64,000 nucleotides of DNA, from the NCBI RefSeq assembly GCF_001687365.1, contig NZ_LGLV01000009.1, forward strand, positions 1 to 64,000, written 5' to 3'. How positions within the stretch are numbered: position 1 is the first letter of the stretch; the number at the start of each line of letters is the position of its first letter. Shown here one piece after another: positions 26,338 through 33,898 of this stretch. This DNA comes from Pararhizobium polonicum (GTDB taxonomy: Bacteria > Pseudomonadota > Alphaproteobacteria > Rhizobiales > Rhizobiaceae). Below the pieces are notes generated by a model, which saw nothing but the letters and a program-made list of their open reading frames with translations, was not told where the DNA came from and searched no databases. Position numbers and translations under genes: made by a program.

Positions 26338-26369
26338 GGCAAAGGTTGCCGTGTTGCCTTTTCGGCAAC
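26338..26369. promoter_or_regulatory. Double inverted-repeat operator candidate before the deaminase operon
   Basis: The 435-bp gap 26053-26486 has no gene. It contains GGCAAAGGTTGCC (26338-26350) and, right after it, GTTGCCTTTTCGGCAAC (26353-26369) with 6-bp arms. The second has the same GTT-N11-AAC form as the sites at 23359 and 24380 and lies 118 bp before the amidohydrolase start. Two adjacent sites are usual for LysR activators. No TPP-riboswitch core was recognised here. Confidence 0.5.
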
Positions 26370-26486
26370 GTGCCCAGCATCACTCTCGATTAGATCGAAC
26401 ACGAAAGCGCTGATAGCGTGACAGACAATGCGAGCCGCCGGATCGCCGTCCGCGGAGCGCTCCATTCAAGAACTGAGGGAAACGAG

Positions 26487-27812
26487 ATGGGTCGGCTGAT
26501 CATAAAAAACGGCATGGTTCTGACGCTTGACGAAGCGGGTACATATCACGAAGCGGCCACCGTCATCGTCGACAACGATCGTATCTCGGCAATCGTGCCA
26601 GCGGACCAGACGTTTGAATGCGGCGCGACTGATGAGGTTATCGATGCGACCGACAAGATCGTCATGCCGGGCCTGATCGACCTTCATTACCACACGGCCA
26701 TCGGCAAGGGTTTCAACGACCACATGCCGTTGTGGGAGTATCTTGATGAATGCTGGTATCCGCTAATCCGCGCTCTCGATCCTGAAGCTGCCTATTGGGC
26801 GGCGCTGGCCAGTTATACGGAATCGGTGAAGTCCGGCGCGACGACCGTCAACGACATGTATCGCCAGCTCGATTCGCTTGCGCAGGCGGCCGACGATATT
26901 GGTATTCGTGCCGTATTGTCCAATGACGTCGCCTCGCCGGAGCACGATCTCGACAGCCTGCAGGACAATTACGATGCCTATCAGCGCAATCACGGCAAAG
27001 CCAATGGCCGTGTGGAAGTCCGCATCGGCATCGAGTGGCTTCCTCTGGCGTCGCGTGAATTGCTACGCGATGCGCGGGCCATGGCTAACGATCTGAAGAC
27101 CGGCATTCACGTCCACCTCAACGAGTCCAAGACCGAAGTCGACTTCTGCCTGGAGAAGTTCGGCCGGCGTCCAACGGAGCTTGCCTATGACATGGGTCTT
27201 CTGGGCGCAGACACCATTGCCGCGCATTGCGTCTGGCTGAGCGACGACGAGATCGCAATGATGGCGGAGACGGGAACGCATATCTCGCACAATCCGAATT
27301 CGAACGCCAAGCTGGGCAATGGCATTGCGCGCGTGCCCGAGATGATCGCGGCAGGTATCAATGTCGGACTTGGGCACGACGCTGTCGAGTGCAACAACAG
27401 CGCGGACATGTTCGAGGTCATGAAATATGCCTCGCTTCTTCAGCGTGCGAGCCGCATCGACGCCAGCCTGATGCCGGCAAAGGACGTTCTGCGCATGGCC
27501 ACCAATAACGGCGCCAAGGCGCTCGGCCATGAAACAGGTCAGCTCGCCGTTGGCAAAAAGGCGGACATCATTCTGGTGGAAACCCAGAGCGCGATCTTCA
27601 CGCCGCTCTTGCGTGACACACCGGTTCACATGACCAGCCACCTTGTCTTTGCGTCGAACGGCAGCGTCGTCGATACCTCGATCATCGATGGCAATGTCGT
27701 CATGCGGGGGCGTGAACTGACACGTGTGGACGAACGCAAGATCGTGCGCGAAGCCAATGCCGCTTTCCGGCGGATCAAGGACAAGATGGTCGTCAAGAGA
27801 AGCCAGGCCTGA
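26487..27812 (+). CDS. Amidohydrolase deaminase (SsnA/MtaD/chlorohydrolase family)
   Basis: This is a 441-residue metal-dependent hydrolase of the MTA/SAH-deaminase and SsnA group of the amidohydrolase superfamily. I chose the ATG at 26487, behind GAGGGAA. Metal ligands are HxH in IDLHYHT, His in HVHLNES, His in AAHCVWL and Asp in GLGHDAVECNN; SHNPNSNAKLGNG is a family block. Members deaminate aminopurines, aminopyrimidines or triazines. Placed between rutF and tenA, it could convert the 4-amino group of a thiamin-type pyrimidine to the 4-oxo form, which would then resemble uracil. That step is an inference. Cytoplasmic. Confidence 0.85.
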   Translation: MGRLIIKNGMVLTLDEAGTYHEAATVIVDNDRISAIVPADQTFECGATDEVIDATDKIVMPGLIDLHYHTAIGKGFNDHMPLWEYLDECWYPLIRALDPEAAYWAALASYTESVKSGATTVNDMYRQLDSLAQAADDIGIRAVLSNDVASPEHDLDSLQDNYDAYQRNHGKANGRVEVRIGIEWLPLASRELLRDARAMANDLKTGIHVHLNESKTEVDFCLEKFGRRPTELAYDMGLLGADTIAAHCVWLSDDEIAMMAETGTHISHNPNSNAKLGNGIARVPEMIAAGINVGLGHDAVECNNSADMFEVMKYASLLQRASRIDASLMPAKDVLRMATNNGAKALGHETGQLAVGKKADIILVETQSAIFTPLLRDTPVHMTSHLVFASNGSVVDTSIIDGNVVMRGRELTRVDERKIVREANAAFRRIKDKMVVKRSQA

Positions 27813-27890
27813 TTCGGATCCCCTTCAAACGACCTACGGCGATGCACTCAGGATCTCTGCACGCTGGCATAGAATTATAGGAAGACTGAA

Positions 27891-28598
27891 ATGCAGAAAA
27901 TCGATTTCGACTACGGCTTGTTCGGCAAACTGCGCGCCGCCGCCAACGAGGAATGGTCCGGTTATGTCAACCACCCCTTCGTCAAACAACTGGCCACCGG
28001 CGCGTTGCCACAGCCATGCTTCAAGCGTTTCCTGACACAGGATTATCTGTTCCTTATCCATTTCGCCCGCGCTTATGCGCTGCTGGCCTACAAGAGTTCG
28101 ACGATCGGTGAGGTTCGATCCGCCACCAAGTCGCTGAATGCCATTGTTGACGAGTTGCCCGTTCATGTCGGCTACTGCACGTCCTGGGGGCTGACCGAGG
28201 AGATGATGCAGACCGAGCCGGAAGCGCCCGAGACCATGACCTACACCCGGTTCGTGCTCGATATCGGCCTTTCCGGTGACATTCTCGATCTGATGGTCGC
28301 CCTCATTCCCTGTGTGGCCGGCTATGGCGAGATAGGCCAGATCCTGATGTCGGAAGAGACGACCGTGCTTGAGGGCAATCCCTATGGCGACTGGCTGCGC
28401 AACTATGAGGGCGAGCATTATCTGCAGAGCGTGCAGGACGCGATCAATGCATTGGACGACGTCGGCAAACGTCGCGGTGCGGAAGCGCGGTTCGATCGAC
28501 TCCTGCAGATCTTCAGGACGGCAACCCGCCTTGAAGCCGATTTCTGGCAGATGGGGCTCAATGCCGAGCGTGCTGCTCTTTCTGTCGCGGCAGAATGA
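27891..28598 (+). CDS. tenA: TenA-family thiaminase II / aminopyrimidine hydrolase
   Basis: This is a 235-residue all-helical TenA protein. In the salvage pathway TenA hydrolyses 4-amino-5-aminomethyl-2-methylpyrimidine to HMP, and it also cleaves thiamin. The active-site Cys is in the ALIPCVAGYGEIG segment, the family PC..GY pattern, and YCTSWGLTEEMM supplies another conserved wall. Its length is normal (about 225-235). It starts 79 bp after the deaminase and is followed by ATPase, permease and receptor genes of a ThiXYZ-type importer. Confidence 0.93.
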   Translation: MQKIDFDYGLFGKLRAAANEEWSGYVNHPFVKQLATGALPQPCFKRFLTQDYLFLIHFARAYALLAYKSSTIGEVRSATKSLNAIVDELPVHVGYCTSWGLTEEMMQTEPEAPETMTYTRFVLDIGLSGDILDLMVALIPCVAGYGEIGQILMSEETTVLEGNPYGDWLRNYEGEHYLQSVQDAINALDDVGKRRGAEARFDRLLQIFRTATRLEADFWQMGLNAERAALSVAAE

Positions 28599-28634
28599 GC
28601 CGGTCTGGCCTCGGATAATGGGAGACTACGGCAG

Positions 28635-29426
28635 ATGGGGAATACCTTGAGCGCATATCAGACCAGAATGCTAGCGAACGGGCCGGTACTCGAAAAGGTC
28701 CTGCCACCGGGTATCCGCGTCGACAATCTGACGCTGCGCTTCGACGCCCATACCATCTTTGAGAGCCTGAGCTTCGAGATCAGGGGCGGGGAATTCGTGG
28801 CCTTGCTCGGCTCGAGCGGCGTCGGCAAGAGCAGTTTGCTGAAGATCATCGGGGGACTTGCCAAGGCGACGTCGGGAACGGTTATTGGCACCGATGGTCT
28901 GCCGATCCAAAATCGCATCGCCTATATGGGGCAGCAGGATCTGCTGTTCCCCTGGCTGAACGTCTTCGAGAACGTCACGCTCGGTGCGCGCCTTCGGCGT
29001 GAAAAGATCGACAAAGCCTGGGCCGAACACCTGCTGGAGCGCGTCGGTCTGTCGACACGGCACAAGACCTTGCCCTCGGCTTTGTCCGGTGGCATGCGCC
29101 AGCGCGCGGCGATCGCTCGCACGCTCTACGAGCGCCGGCCAATCGTTCTGATGGATGAGCCGTTCTCCGCGCTCGACGCTATCACCCGTTCGATGGTCCA
29201 GGATCTGGCGGCAGAGCTTCTGGAAGGGCGCACCGTCCTGCTCATCACCCATGATCCCATGGAGGCATGTCGGCTTGGTCATCATCTGATGGTGCTTTCG
29301 GGACATCCGGCAAAGCTTGGCACCCCCATCACGGTTGCCGGAAAACCACCACGTTCCCCCGATGATCCCGAATTGCAGAAGAGCCAGGGCGAATTGCTGC
29401 GGCTGTTTGTGGAGAATGCACGATGA
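28635..29426 (+). CDS. thiZ: ABC ATPase of HMP/FAMP importer (ThiZ type)
   Basis: This is a 263-residue ATPase of the nitrate/sulfonate/taurine (NitT) class, with Walker A GSSGVGKSS, the Q-loop in MGQQDLLFPW, signature LSGGMRQRAAIARTL and Walker B IVLMDEPFSALD. With the permease (4-base overlap) and the NMT1/THI5-like receptor it makes a ThiXYZ-type importer, known in other bacteria for formylaminopyrimidine. The N-terminal 25 residues before the ABC core are unusual but have no visible motif. Confidence 0.88.
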   Translation: MGNTLSAYQTRMLANGPVLEKVLPPGIRVDNLTLRFDAHTIFESLSFEIRGGEFVALLGSSGVGKSSLLKIIGGLAKATSGTVIGTDGLPIQNRIAYMGQQDLLFPWLNVFENVTLGARLRREKIDKAWAEHLLERVGLSTRHKTLPSALSGGMRQRAAIARTLYERRPIVLMDEPFSALDAITRSMVQDLAAELLEGRTVLLITHDPMEACRLGHHLMVLSGHPAKLGTPITVAGKPPRSPDDPELQKSQGELLRLFVENAR

Positions 29427-30190
29427 ACCTGAAACTCGTTGCCGGCGGCCGTGGCGTCGTAATCTTCGTCGGCCTGATCCTGATCTGGTGGGGATGTGCC
29501 GTTCTGTTCAAGCTGCCGTCTTATATGCTGCCGACCCCGCCTCTGGTCGCCGAGGCGCTCTGGAACGGCAGGGCCTATCTGATGGAGCATACGCTGATCA
29601 CGGCGCTGGAAATCTTCCTCGGCCTGTTCTTCGGCCTGCTGTTCGGTGCGCTGCTGGCGCTGGCGATGGTGTTCTCTCCGGTCCTGCAACGCTGGCTGAT
29701 GCCGGTTCTGGTCATCAGTCAGGCAATCCCGATCTTTGCACTGGCGCCGTTGCTCGTTCTCTGGTTCGGCTTCGGCCTGTCCTCCAAGGTTGTCGCGGCA
29801 ACGCTGGTCATCTTTTTCCCGGTCGCGGCGTCCTTCTATGACGGTCTTCGCCGCACGGAAACCGGCTGGATGGAGCTGGCCCAGACCATGGGTGCTTCAC
29901 CCTACGCCCAGCTTCGACACGTCCGCCTGGTGGCGGCGCTGCCGGCCTTCGGATCGGGTCTCCGGGTTGCTGCGGCAGTGGCGCCGATCGGCGCGGTTAT
30001 CGGCGAGTGGGTCGGTTCGGCTGGCGGGCTTGGCTATGTGATGCTCAACGCCAATGCCCGCATGCAGACGGCGGTCTGCTTCGCCGCACTTTTCGTGCTT
30101 TCGCTGATGGCCGTCGCCCTTTGGCAATGCGTCGACGTCCTGCTGAAACGCATCCTCTACTGGGTGCCCGATGCCAATCAGACCAACTAG
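29423..30190 (+). CDS. thiX: ABC permease of HMP/FAMP importer (ThiX type)
   Basis: This is a 255-residue inner-membrane permease of the NitT/SsuC class with about six hydrophobic segments. The ATPase-contact loop reads ELAQTMGASPYAQLRHVRL (EAA-type motif), followed by AVAPIGAVIGEWVGSAGGLGYVM. It overlaps the ATPase gene by 4 bases and stands 46 bp before the receptor gene. The assignment to thiamin-precursor uptake comes from the receptor type and the tenA neighbour. Confidence 0.88.
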   Translation: MNLKLVAGGRGVVIFVGLILIWWGCAVLFKLPSYMLPTPPLVAEALWNGRAYLMEHTLITALEIFLGLFFGLLFGALLALAMVFSPVLQRWLMPVLVISQAIPIFALAPLLVLWFGFGLSSKVVAATLVIFFPVAASFYDGLRRTETGWMELAQTMGASPYAQLRHVRLVAALPAFGSGLRVAAAVAPIGAVIGEWVGSAGGLGYVMLNANARMQTAVCFAALFVLSLMAVALWQCVDVLLKRILYWVPDANQTN

Positions 30191-30236
30191 TTCTCCCAAG
30201 ACGTTACAAGAAAAGAAGCTCCAGAAAGGAACACGC

Positions 30237-31175
30237 ATGTTGAAAAAACTAGCCCTCGGCGCAGCCTTTGCGCTGATGACGATGACTTCTGCCCAGGCGG
30301 CAGAAAAGGTGACGGTCCTGCTGGACTGGTTCATCAATCCCGACCATGCCCCGATCATGGTTGCCGAACAGATCGGTGCCTTCAAGGATGCGGGCCTTGA
30401 GGTCGAGATCGTGCCGCCGGCCGATCCGAGCATGCCCCCGCGCCTGGTTGCCGCAAAGCAGGGCGACCTTGCCATCAGCTACCAGCCGCAACTCTATATG
30501 TATGCCGAACAGGGTTTGCCGCTCGTTCGCGTCGGCACGATCGTCAATTCACCGTTGAACACGGTTGCCGTCCTGGAGTCTTCTGGCATCAAGTCCATGG
30601 CTGATTTCAAGGGTAAGAAAATCGGCTATTCGGTCAGCGGCGTGGAAGAGGCGACACTGGGAACCATGCTGAAGCAGGGTGGTCTCGCGCTTGGCGACAT
30701 CTCGATGATCAATGTCAACTTCCAGCTGGTCAGCGCGCTGATGGCGGGTCAGGTCGATGGCGTGATCGGTGGTTACCGCAACTTCGAAGCCACCGAAATG
30801 CGCGATCTTGGCGTCGAGCCGAAGCTGTTCAATGTCGAGGACTTCGGCGTACCGGCCTATGACGAGTTGATCGTCCTGGCCAACAAGGACAGCGTCAACG
30901 ATCCGAAGATCAAGAAGTTCATGGAGGCGATGAAGAAGGGCACGGACTACCTTCTCGCCCACCCCCAGGAGACTTGGGAAGCCTTTGCAAAGACCCATCC
31001 GGATCTGAACAACAATCTCAACAAGACCGCTTGGATTGACACGCTTCCGATGTTCGCCAAGGACCCGATGGCGCTGGATGTGGCGCGCTACGAAGGTTAC
31101 AGCAAGTTTCTCTTTGAGAACAAGCTGATCAAGAAGGAACTGCCGATCGGCGACTATGCCGTCGAGTTGAAGTGA
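30237..31175 (+). CDS. thiY: Periplasmic HMP/FAMP-binding protein (ThiY/NMT1-THI5 family)
   Basis: This is a 312-residue receptor with signal peptide MLKKLALGAAFALMTMTSAQAA, followed by KVTVLLDWFINPDHAPIMVA, the family opening of THI5/NMT1-like proteins. The start at 30237 is preceded by AGAAAGGA. Further marks are QPQLYMYAEQGLPLVRVG and KKIGYSVSGVEEATL. In Bacillus, ThiY binds formylaminopyrimidine. A terminator follows the stop. Confidence 0.9.
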   Translation: MLKKLALGAAFALMTMTSAQAAEKVTVLLDWFINPDHAPIMVAEQIGAFKDAGLEVEIVPPADPSMPPRLVAAKQGDLAISYQPQLYMYAEQGLPLVRVGTIVNSPLNTVAVLESSGIKSMADFKGKKIGYSVSGVEEATLGTMLKQGGLALGDISMINVNFQLVSALMAGQVDGVIGGYRNFEATEMRDLGVEPKLFNVEDFGVPAYDELIVLANKDSVNDPKIKKFMEAMKKGTDYLLAHPQETWEAFAKTHPDLNNNLNKTAWIDTLPMFAKDPMALDVARYEGYSKFLFENKLIKKELPIGDYAVELK

Positions 31176-31182
31176 TGCGATG

Positions 31183-31219
31183 GCCGCCGGTCCCGCGGGC
31201 CACGGACCGGCGGTCTTTT
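31183..31219 (+). terminator. Factor-independent terminator after thiY
   Basis: Arms GCCGCCGGTCC (31183-31193) and GGACCGGCGGT (31204-31214) form an 11-bp stem with one G-T pair and a 10-base loop, followed by CTTTT. It lies 8 bp after the receptor stop. It would separate or dampen expression of the M20 gene. Confidence 0.75.
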
Positions 31220-31266
31220 CGCACGTCGCGCGATACAGTTACTCCAAGAGTTCGAAAGTTGATGAC

Positions 31267-32541
31267 ATGAGTGTCGATATCCAGACCCTGCTCGATCAGG
31301 TCGACAGCCGCGAAGGCGAGCTTATCGATCTGCTTTGCAAGCTGATTTCCTTCGAGACGCCGGCACCTCCGGCGCGCAACACCAAGGATGCACAAGCCTT
31401 CATTGCCGGCTATCTACAGAATCTTGGGTTTTCGATCGACACCTGGGACATGTATCCCGGCGACCCCAATGTGGTCGGCGTGTTGAAGGGGGCAGGTGAT
31501 TGCGCCTATAAGAGCGTTATCATAAACGGTCATGTCGATGTGGCCGAAGTCAGTCCGGACGAAGCCTGGGAAACCGGCCCGTTCACGCCGATCGTGCGCG
31601 ATGGTCTCGTCATCGGCCGTGGTGCGGCGGACATGAAAGGCGGTCTTGCGGGTGCGTTGTTTGCGCTGATGCTGCTGCGTGAACACAATATCCCGCTGCC
31701 GGGCGATATCACGTTTGAATCGGTCATCGGCGAGGAGGTCGGCGAGGCCGGAACGCTCGATTGCTGCAAGCGTGGCTACATGGCGGATCTCGCTCTCGTC
31801 GTCGACACGTCCGACCTTCATATCCAGGGGCAGGGCGGTGTCATCACCGGATGGATCACCGTCAAGAGCCCCCAGAGTTTCCACGACGGAACACGCCGGC
31901 AGATGATCCATGCCGGCGGCGGATTGGTCGGTGCCAGTGCTATCGAAAAGATGATGAAGGTCATTCAAGGATTGCAGGATCTCGAACGTCATTGGGCGGT
32001 CACGAAATCCTATCCGGGATGCCCGCTCGGCTCCACGACGATCAACCCCGCTGTCATCGAAGGGGGACGTCATGCGGCATTTATCGCCGACGAGTGCCGT
32101 CTGTGGATCACAGTCCATTATTATCCGAACGAGAACCACGAGGCCGTCACGCAGGAAATTGAGGCGCATATTCGCAATGTTGCCAATGCCGATCCGTGGT
32201 TGAAAGACAATCATCCGACGTTCCGCTGGGGTGGTAAGTCGATGATCGAGGAGCGCGGCGAGATCTTTCCAGCACTTGAACTCGATCCGTCGCATGCCGG
32301 TATCAAGCTGCTGGCCTCAAAATATGAAATGGTTACGGGAGAGCCCGCCATCCTCGGAGTTTCTTCGACTGTATCGGATGGCGGTTGGTTCGGGCATGAA
32401 GGGATTCCGGCGGCTGTCTTTGGGCCCGGCAAGCTCCGGCATGCGCACAGCATCAACGAGCAGGTGTCGATCCAGCAGTTGAAGGACTATACCAAAATCA
32501 TGATCGATTTTATTGCGGCGTGGAGTTCGACCCCGCGCTAG
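31267..32541 (+). CDS. M20-family deacylase, YlmB-like (formylaminopyrimidine deformylase candidate)
   Basis: This is a 424-residue member of the ArgE/DapE/ACY1 (M20) family, the same family and length as Bacillus YlmB, which deformylates formylaminopyrimidine before TenA acts. Metal and catalytic residues are visible: His-Asp in NGHVDVAEV, Asp in GRGAADMKGG, Glu-Glu in VIGEEVGEAG, Asp in LVVDTSDLH and the terminal His in LRHAHSINEQ. It follows the ThiXYZ genes and tenA, so thiamin-pyrimidine salvage is the simplest reading. It might instead cleave an N-acyl product of ring opening. No strong Shine-Dalgarno is seen, and a terminator lies upstream. Confidence 0.85.
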   Translation: MSVDIQTLLDQVDSREGELIDLLCKLISFETPAPPARNTKDAQAFIAGYLQNLGFSIDTWDMYPGDPNVVGVLKGAGDCAYKSVIINGHVDVAEVSPDEAWETGPFTPIVRDGLVIGRGAADMKGGLAGALFALMLLREHNIPLPGDITFESVIGEEVGEAGTLDCCKRGYMADLALVVDTSDLHIQGQGGVITGWITVKSPQSFHDGTRRQMIHAGGGLVGASAIEKMMKVIQGLQDLERHWAVTKSYPGCPLGSTTINPAVIEGGRHAAFIADECRLWITVHYYPNENHEAVTQEIEAHIRNVANADPWLKDNHPTFRWGGKSMIEERGEIFPALELDPSHAGIKLLASKYEMVTGEPAILGVSSTVSDGGWFGHEGIPAAVFGPGKLRHAHSINEQVSIQQLKDYTKIMIDFIAAWSSTPR

Positions 32542-32544
32542 GCA

Positions 32545-32827
32545 TTTCGTCCCGGCATTCGATGGATCGGTCGGCTCGATGATGAATCTTTCGGGTTCCA
32601 TCGTCTATCGTTTGCCGATGAACGCGTAGGGCGTGAGCCCTTTCAGGGGCTTGAGGCGGAGGCCGAAGGTATAGCCGGCAATGAAGCTTTGCAGACGGGG
32701 TCGAAGCTGATCATGGTCGTCACAGTGGAAGCGCTTGACGGTCGCGTCCCTTATGGCTCGGCTCATGCGCTCGACCCGGCCGTTGGTCCATGGATGCCTG
32801 GGCTTTGTCAGCCGATGTTGGCCCTGT
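32545..32827 (-). pseudogene. IS481-family transposase remnant
   Basis: On the minus strand a frame reads HRLTKPRHPWTNGRVERMSR, then AIRDATVKRFHCDDHDQLRP, FIAGYTFGLRLKPLKGLTPY, a TAG stop (32604-32606), then TMEPERFIIEPTDP. This is the C-terminal part of an IS481 transposase, where HPWTNGQVERMNRTIKEATV and LKTLGGLTPYE are usual. The N-terminal two thirds are missing and a stop interrupts the end. It lies directly against the LysR stop at 32857. Confidence 0.75.
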
Positions 32828-32856
32828 CTTGGCAGGCGAAGGAACCTGTGCTGCCC

Positions 32857-33807
32857 CTACATTCCCCAGACGACGGATTGCTCGTGCCGTTTTATCAGGG
32901 ATTTCAGATCATCAAAAGACGCACCGATGTAGCGCGCGAACTGGTCGATGGCCGGCACCCGAAGTGCATCGGCGCGCTTGAGGAGCCCGAGTGCGCGTTC
33001 GGGGTGTGGGATCGTGACCGGCAACGCCGTGATCGATTTGTCGTTGCGAAGTGCGAAGACGACACTGTGTGGCATGATCGTCAATGCCTGCGATGTCTTG
33101 AGATAATTGACGACGCTCATCAGGGACCCGCCGGAATAGCGGATCTTGATCTCGGTTGCTCCGAAGGACAGCAACATGCCGCGCAGGTCGGACATCAGCG
33201 GACTGCCGGGTGGCGGCGCGATCCAGGGATAGTCGAGCAAATGCGAGGGTTGCGGCCGTCTTTTCAGCAGCAGCGGATGGGTGACACTGCAGGCGATCAC
33301 GTTGCGGCCGGGCAGGATCTGCTGGAAGGTGAGGCCCGATCCTTCGTCAAGAATATCGATCGGGCAGATCGCGAGATCGATCTGGTCGGCATGCAGAGCG
33401 GTGCGAAGGTCCGGAAAATAGCCGTAGGTTAGGTCGACCCTCACATCCGGATGACGGGTCTGAAACTCCGCGATCATCGGTGCGATCAAAGCATCCATGA
33501 AGAAGGGCGTACCGCCGACCCGGACGATGCCGCTATTGCCAACACGGAAGCTCTCGATCGTATCGGAGGCCTTGCGGCCGGCGGCGAGCATGGTGCTGCC
33601 ATGTTCGGCAAGTGCGCGGCCGAGCGGCGTCGGTTGCAAAGGCCGCTTGCCCTTGACGAACAGCGGCTCCCCGACCCGCTTCTCAAGCATGGATATGGTG
33701 CGCGATACCGCCGGCTGGGCCAATCCCAGGAAGGCGGCGCCCTCGGTGACCCCACCCGCTTGGACCACGGCGGCAAGTTGCACAAGATGGCGCTCGTCAA
33801 TCTTCAT
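32857..33807 (-). CDS. LysR-type regulator (hydroxyquinol branch, copy 1)
   Basis: This is a 316-residue LysR protein with its winged helix at residues 1-60 (LAAVVQAGGVTEGAAFLGLAQPAVSRTIS). It is a paralogue of the LysR at 43265, with which it shares MKIDERHLVQLAAVV and the RIRYSGGSLMSVVNYLKT region. Divergent transcription from the intradiol dioxygenase and maleylacetate reductase makes it their likely regulator. Its C-terminus ends IKRHEQSVVWGM, about a dozen residues before its paralogue's end, right at the IS481 remnant, so the tail may have been altered by that insertion. Confidence 0.9.
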   Translation of the reverse strand: MKIDERHLVQLAAVVQAGGVTEGAAFLGLAQPAVSRTISMLEKRVGEPLFVKGKRPLQPTPLGRALAEHGSTMLAAGRKASDTIESFRVGNSGIVRVGGTPFFMDALIAPMIAEFQTRHPDVRVDLTYGYFPDLRTALHADQIDLAICPIDILDEGSGLTFQQILPGRNVIACSVTHPLLLKRRPQPSHLLDYPWIAPPPGSPLMSDLRGMLLSFGATEIKIRYSGGSLMSVVNYLKTSQALTIMPHSVVFALRNDKSITALPVTIPHPERALGLLKRADALRVPAIDQFARYIGASFDDLKSLIKRHEQSVVWGM

Positions 33808-33820
33808 AACAAATCGTTAT
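33806..33820. promoter_or_regulatory. LysR-type palindrome over the LysR start codon (copy 1)
   Basis: ATAACAAATCGTTAT overlaps the start codon of the LysR gene (minus strand, 33805-33807) and has the T-N11-A form with 5-bp arms. The paralogous LysR gene has ATAGCAAATTGCTAT in exactly the same place. Probable autoregulatory operator. Confidence 0.55.
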
Positions 33821-33898
33821 ACAGGATGGTAATAAAATCATCAATGCACCGGATCTGCTTTGCTAGTGTCGCTTCGGGACATTATCTTGGAGGAGAAC

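Noticed and set aside
26053-26486. Possible TPP riboswitch (a CTGAGG stretch near 26473)
   Set aside because: The string lacks the paired helices and the second conserved half; it is part of the ribosome site of the amidohydrolase gene.
32545-32827. Active IS481 transposon
   Set aside because: Only the C-terminal part of the transposase is present and a stop codon interrupts it; no ends were recognised.
32689-33432. A 247-codon plus-strand frame
   Set aside because: It overlaps the IS481 remnant and the LysR gene in antisense. The LysR frame has the expected domains.
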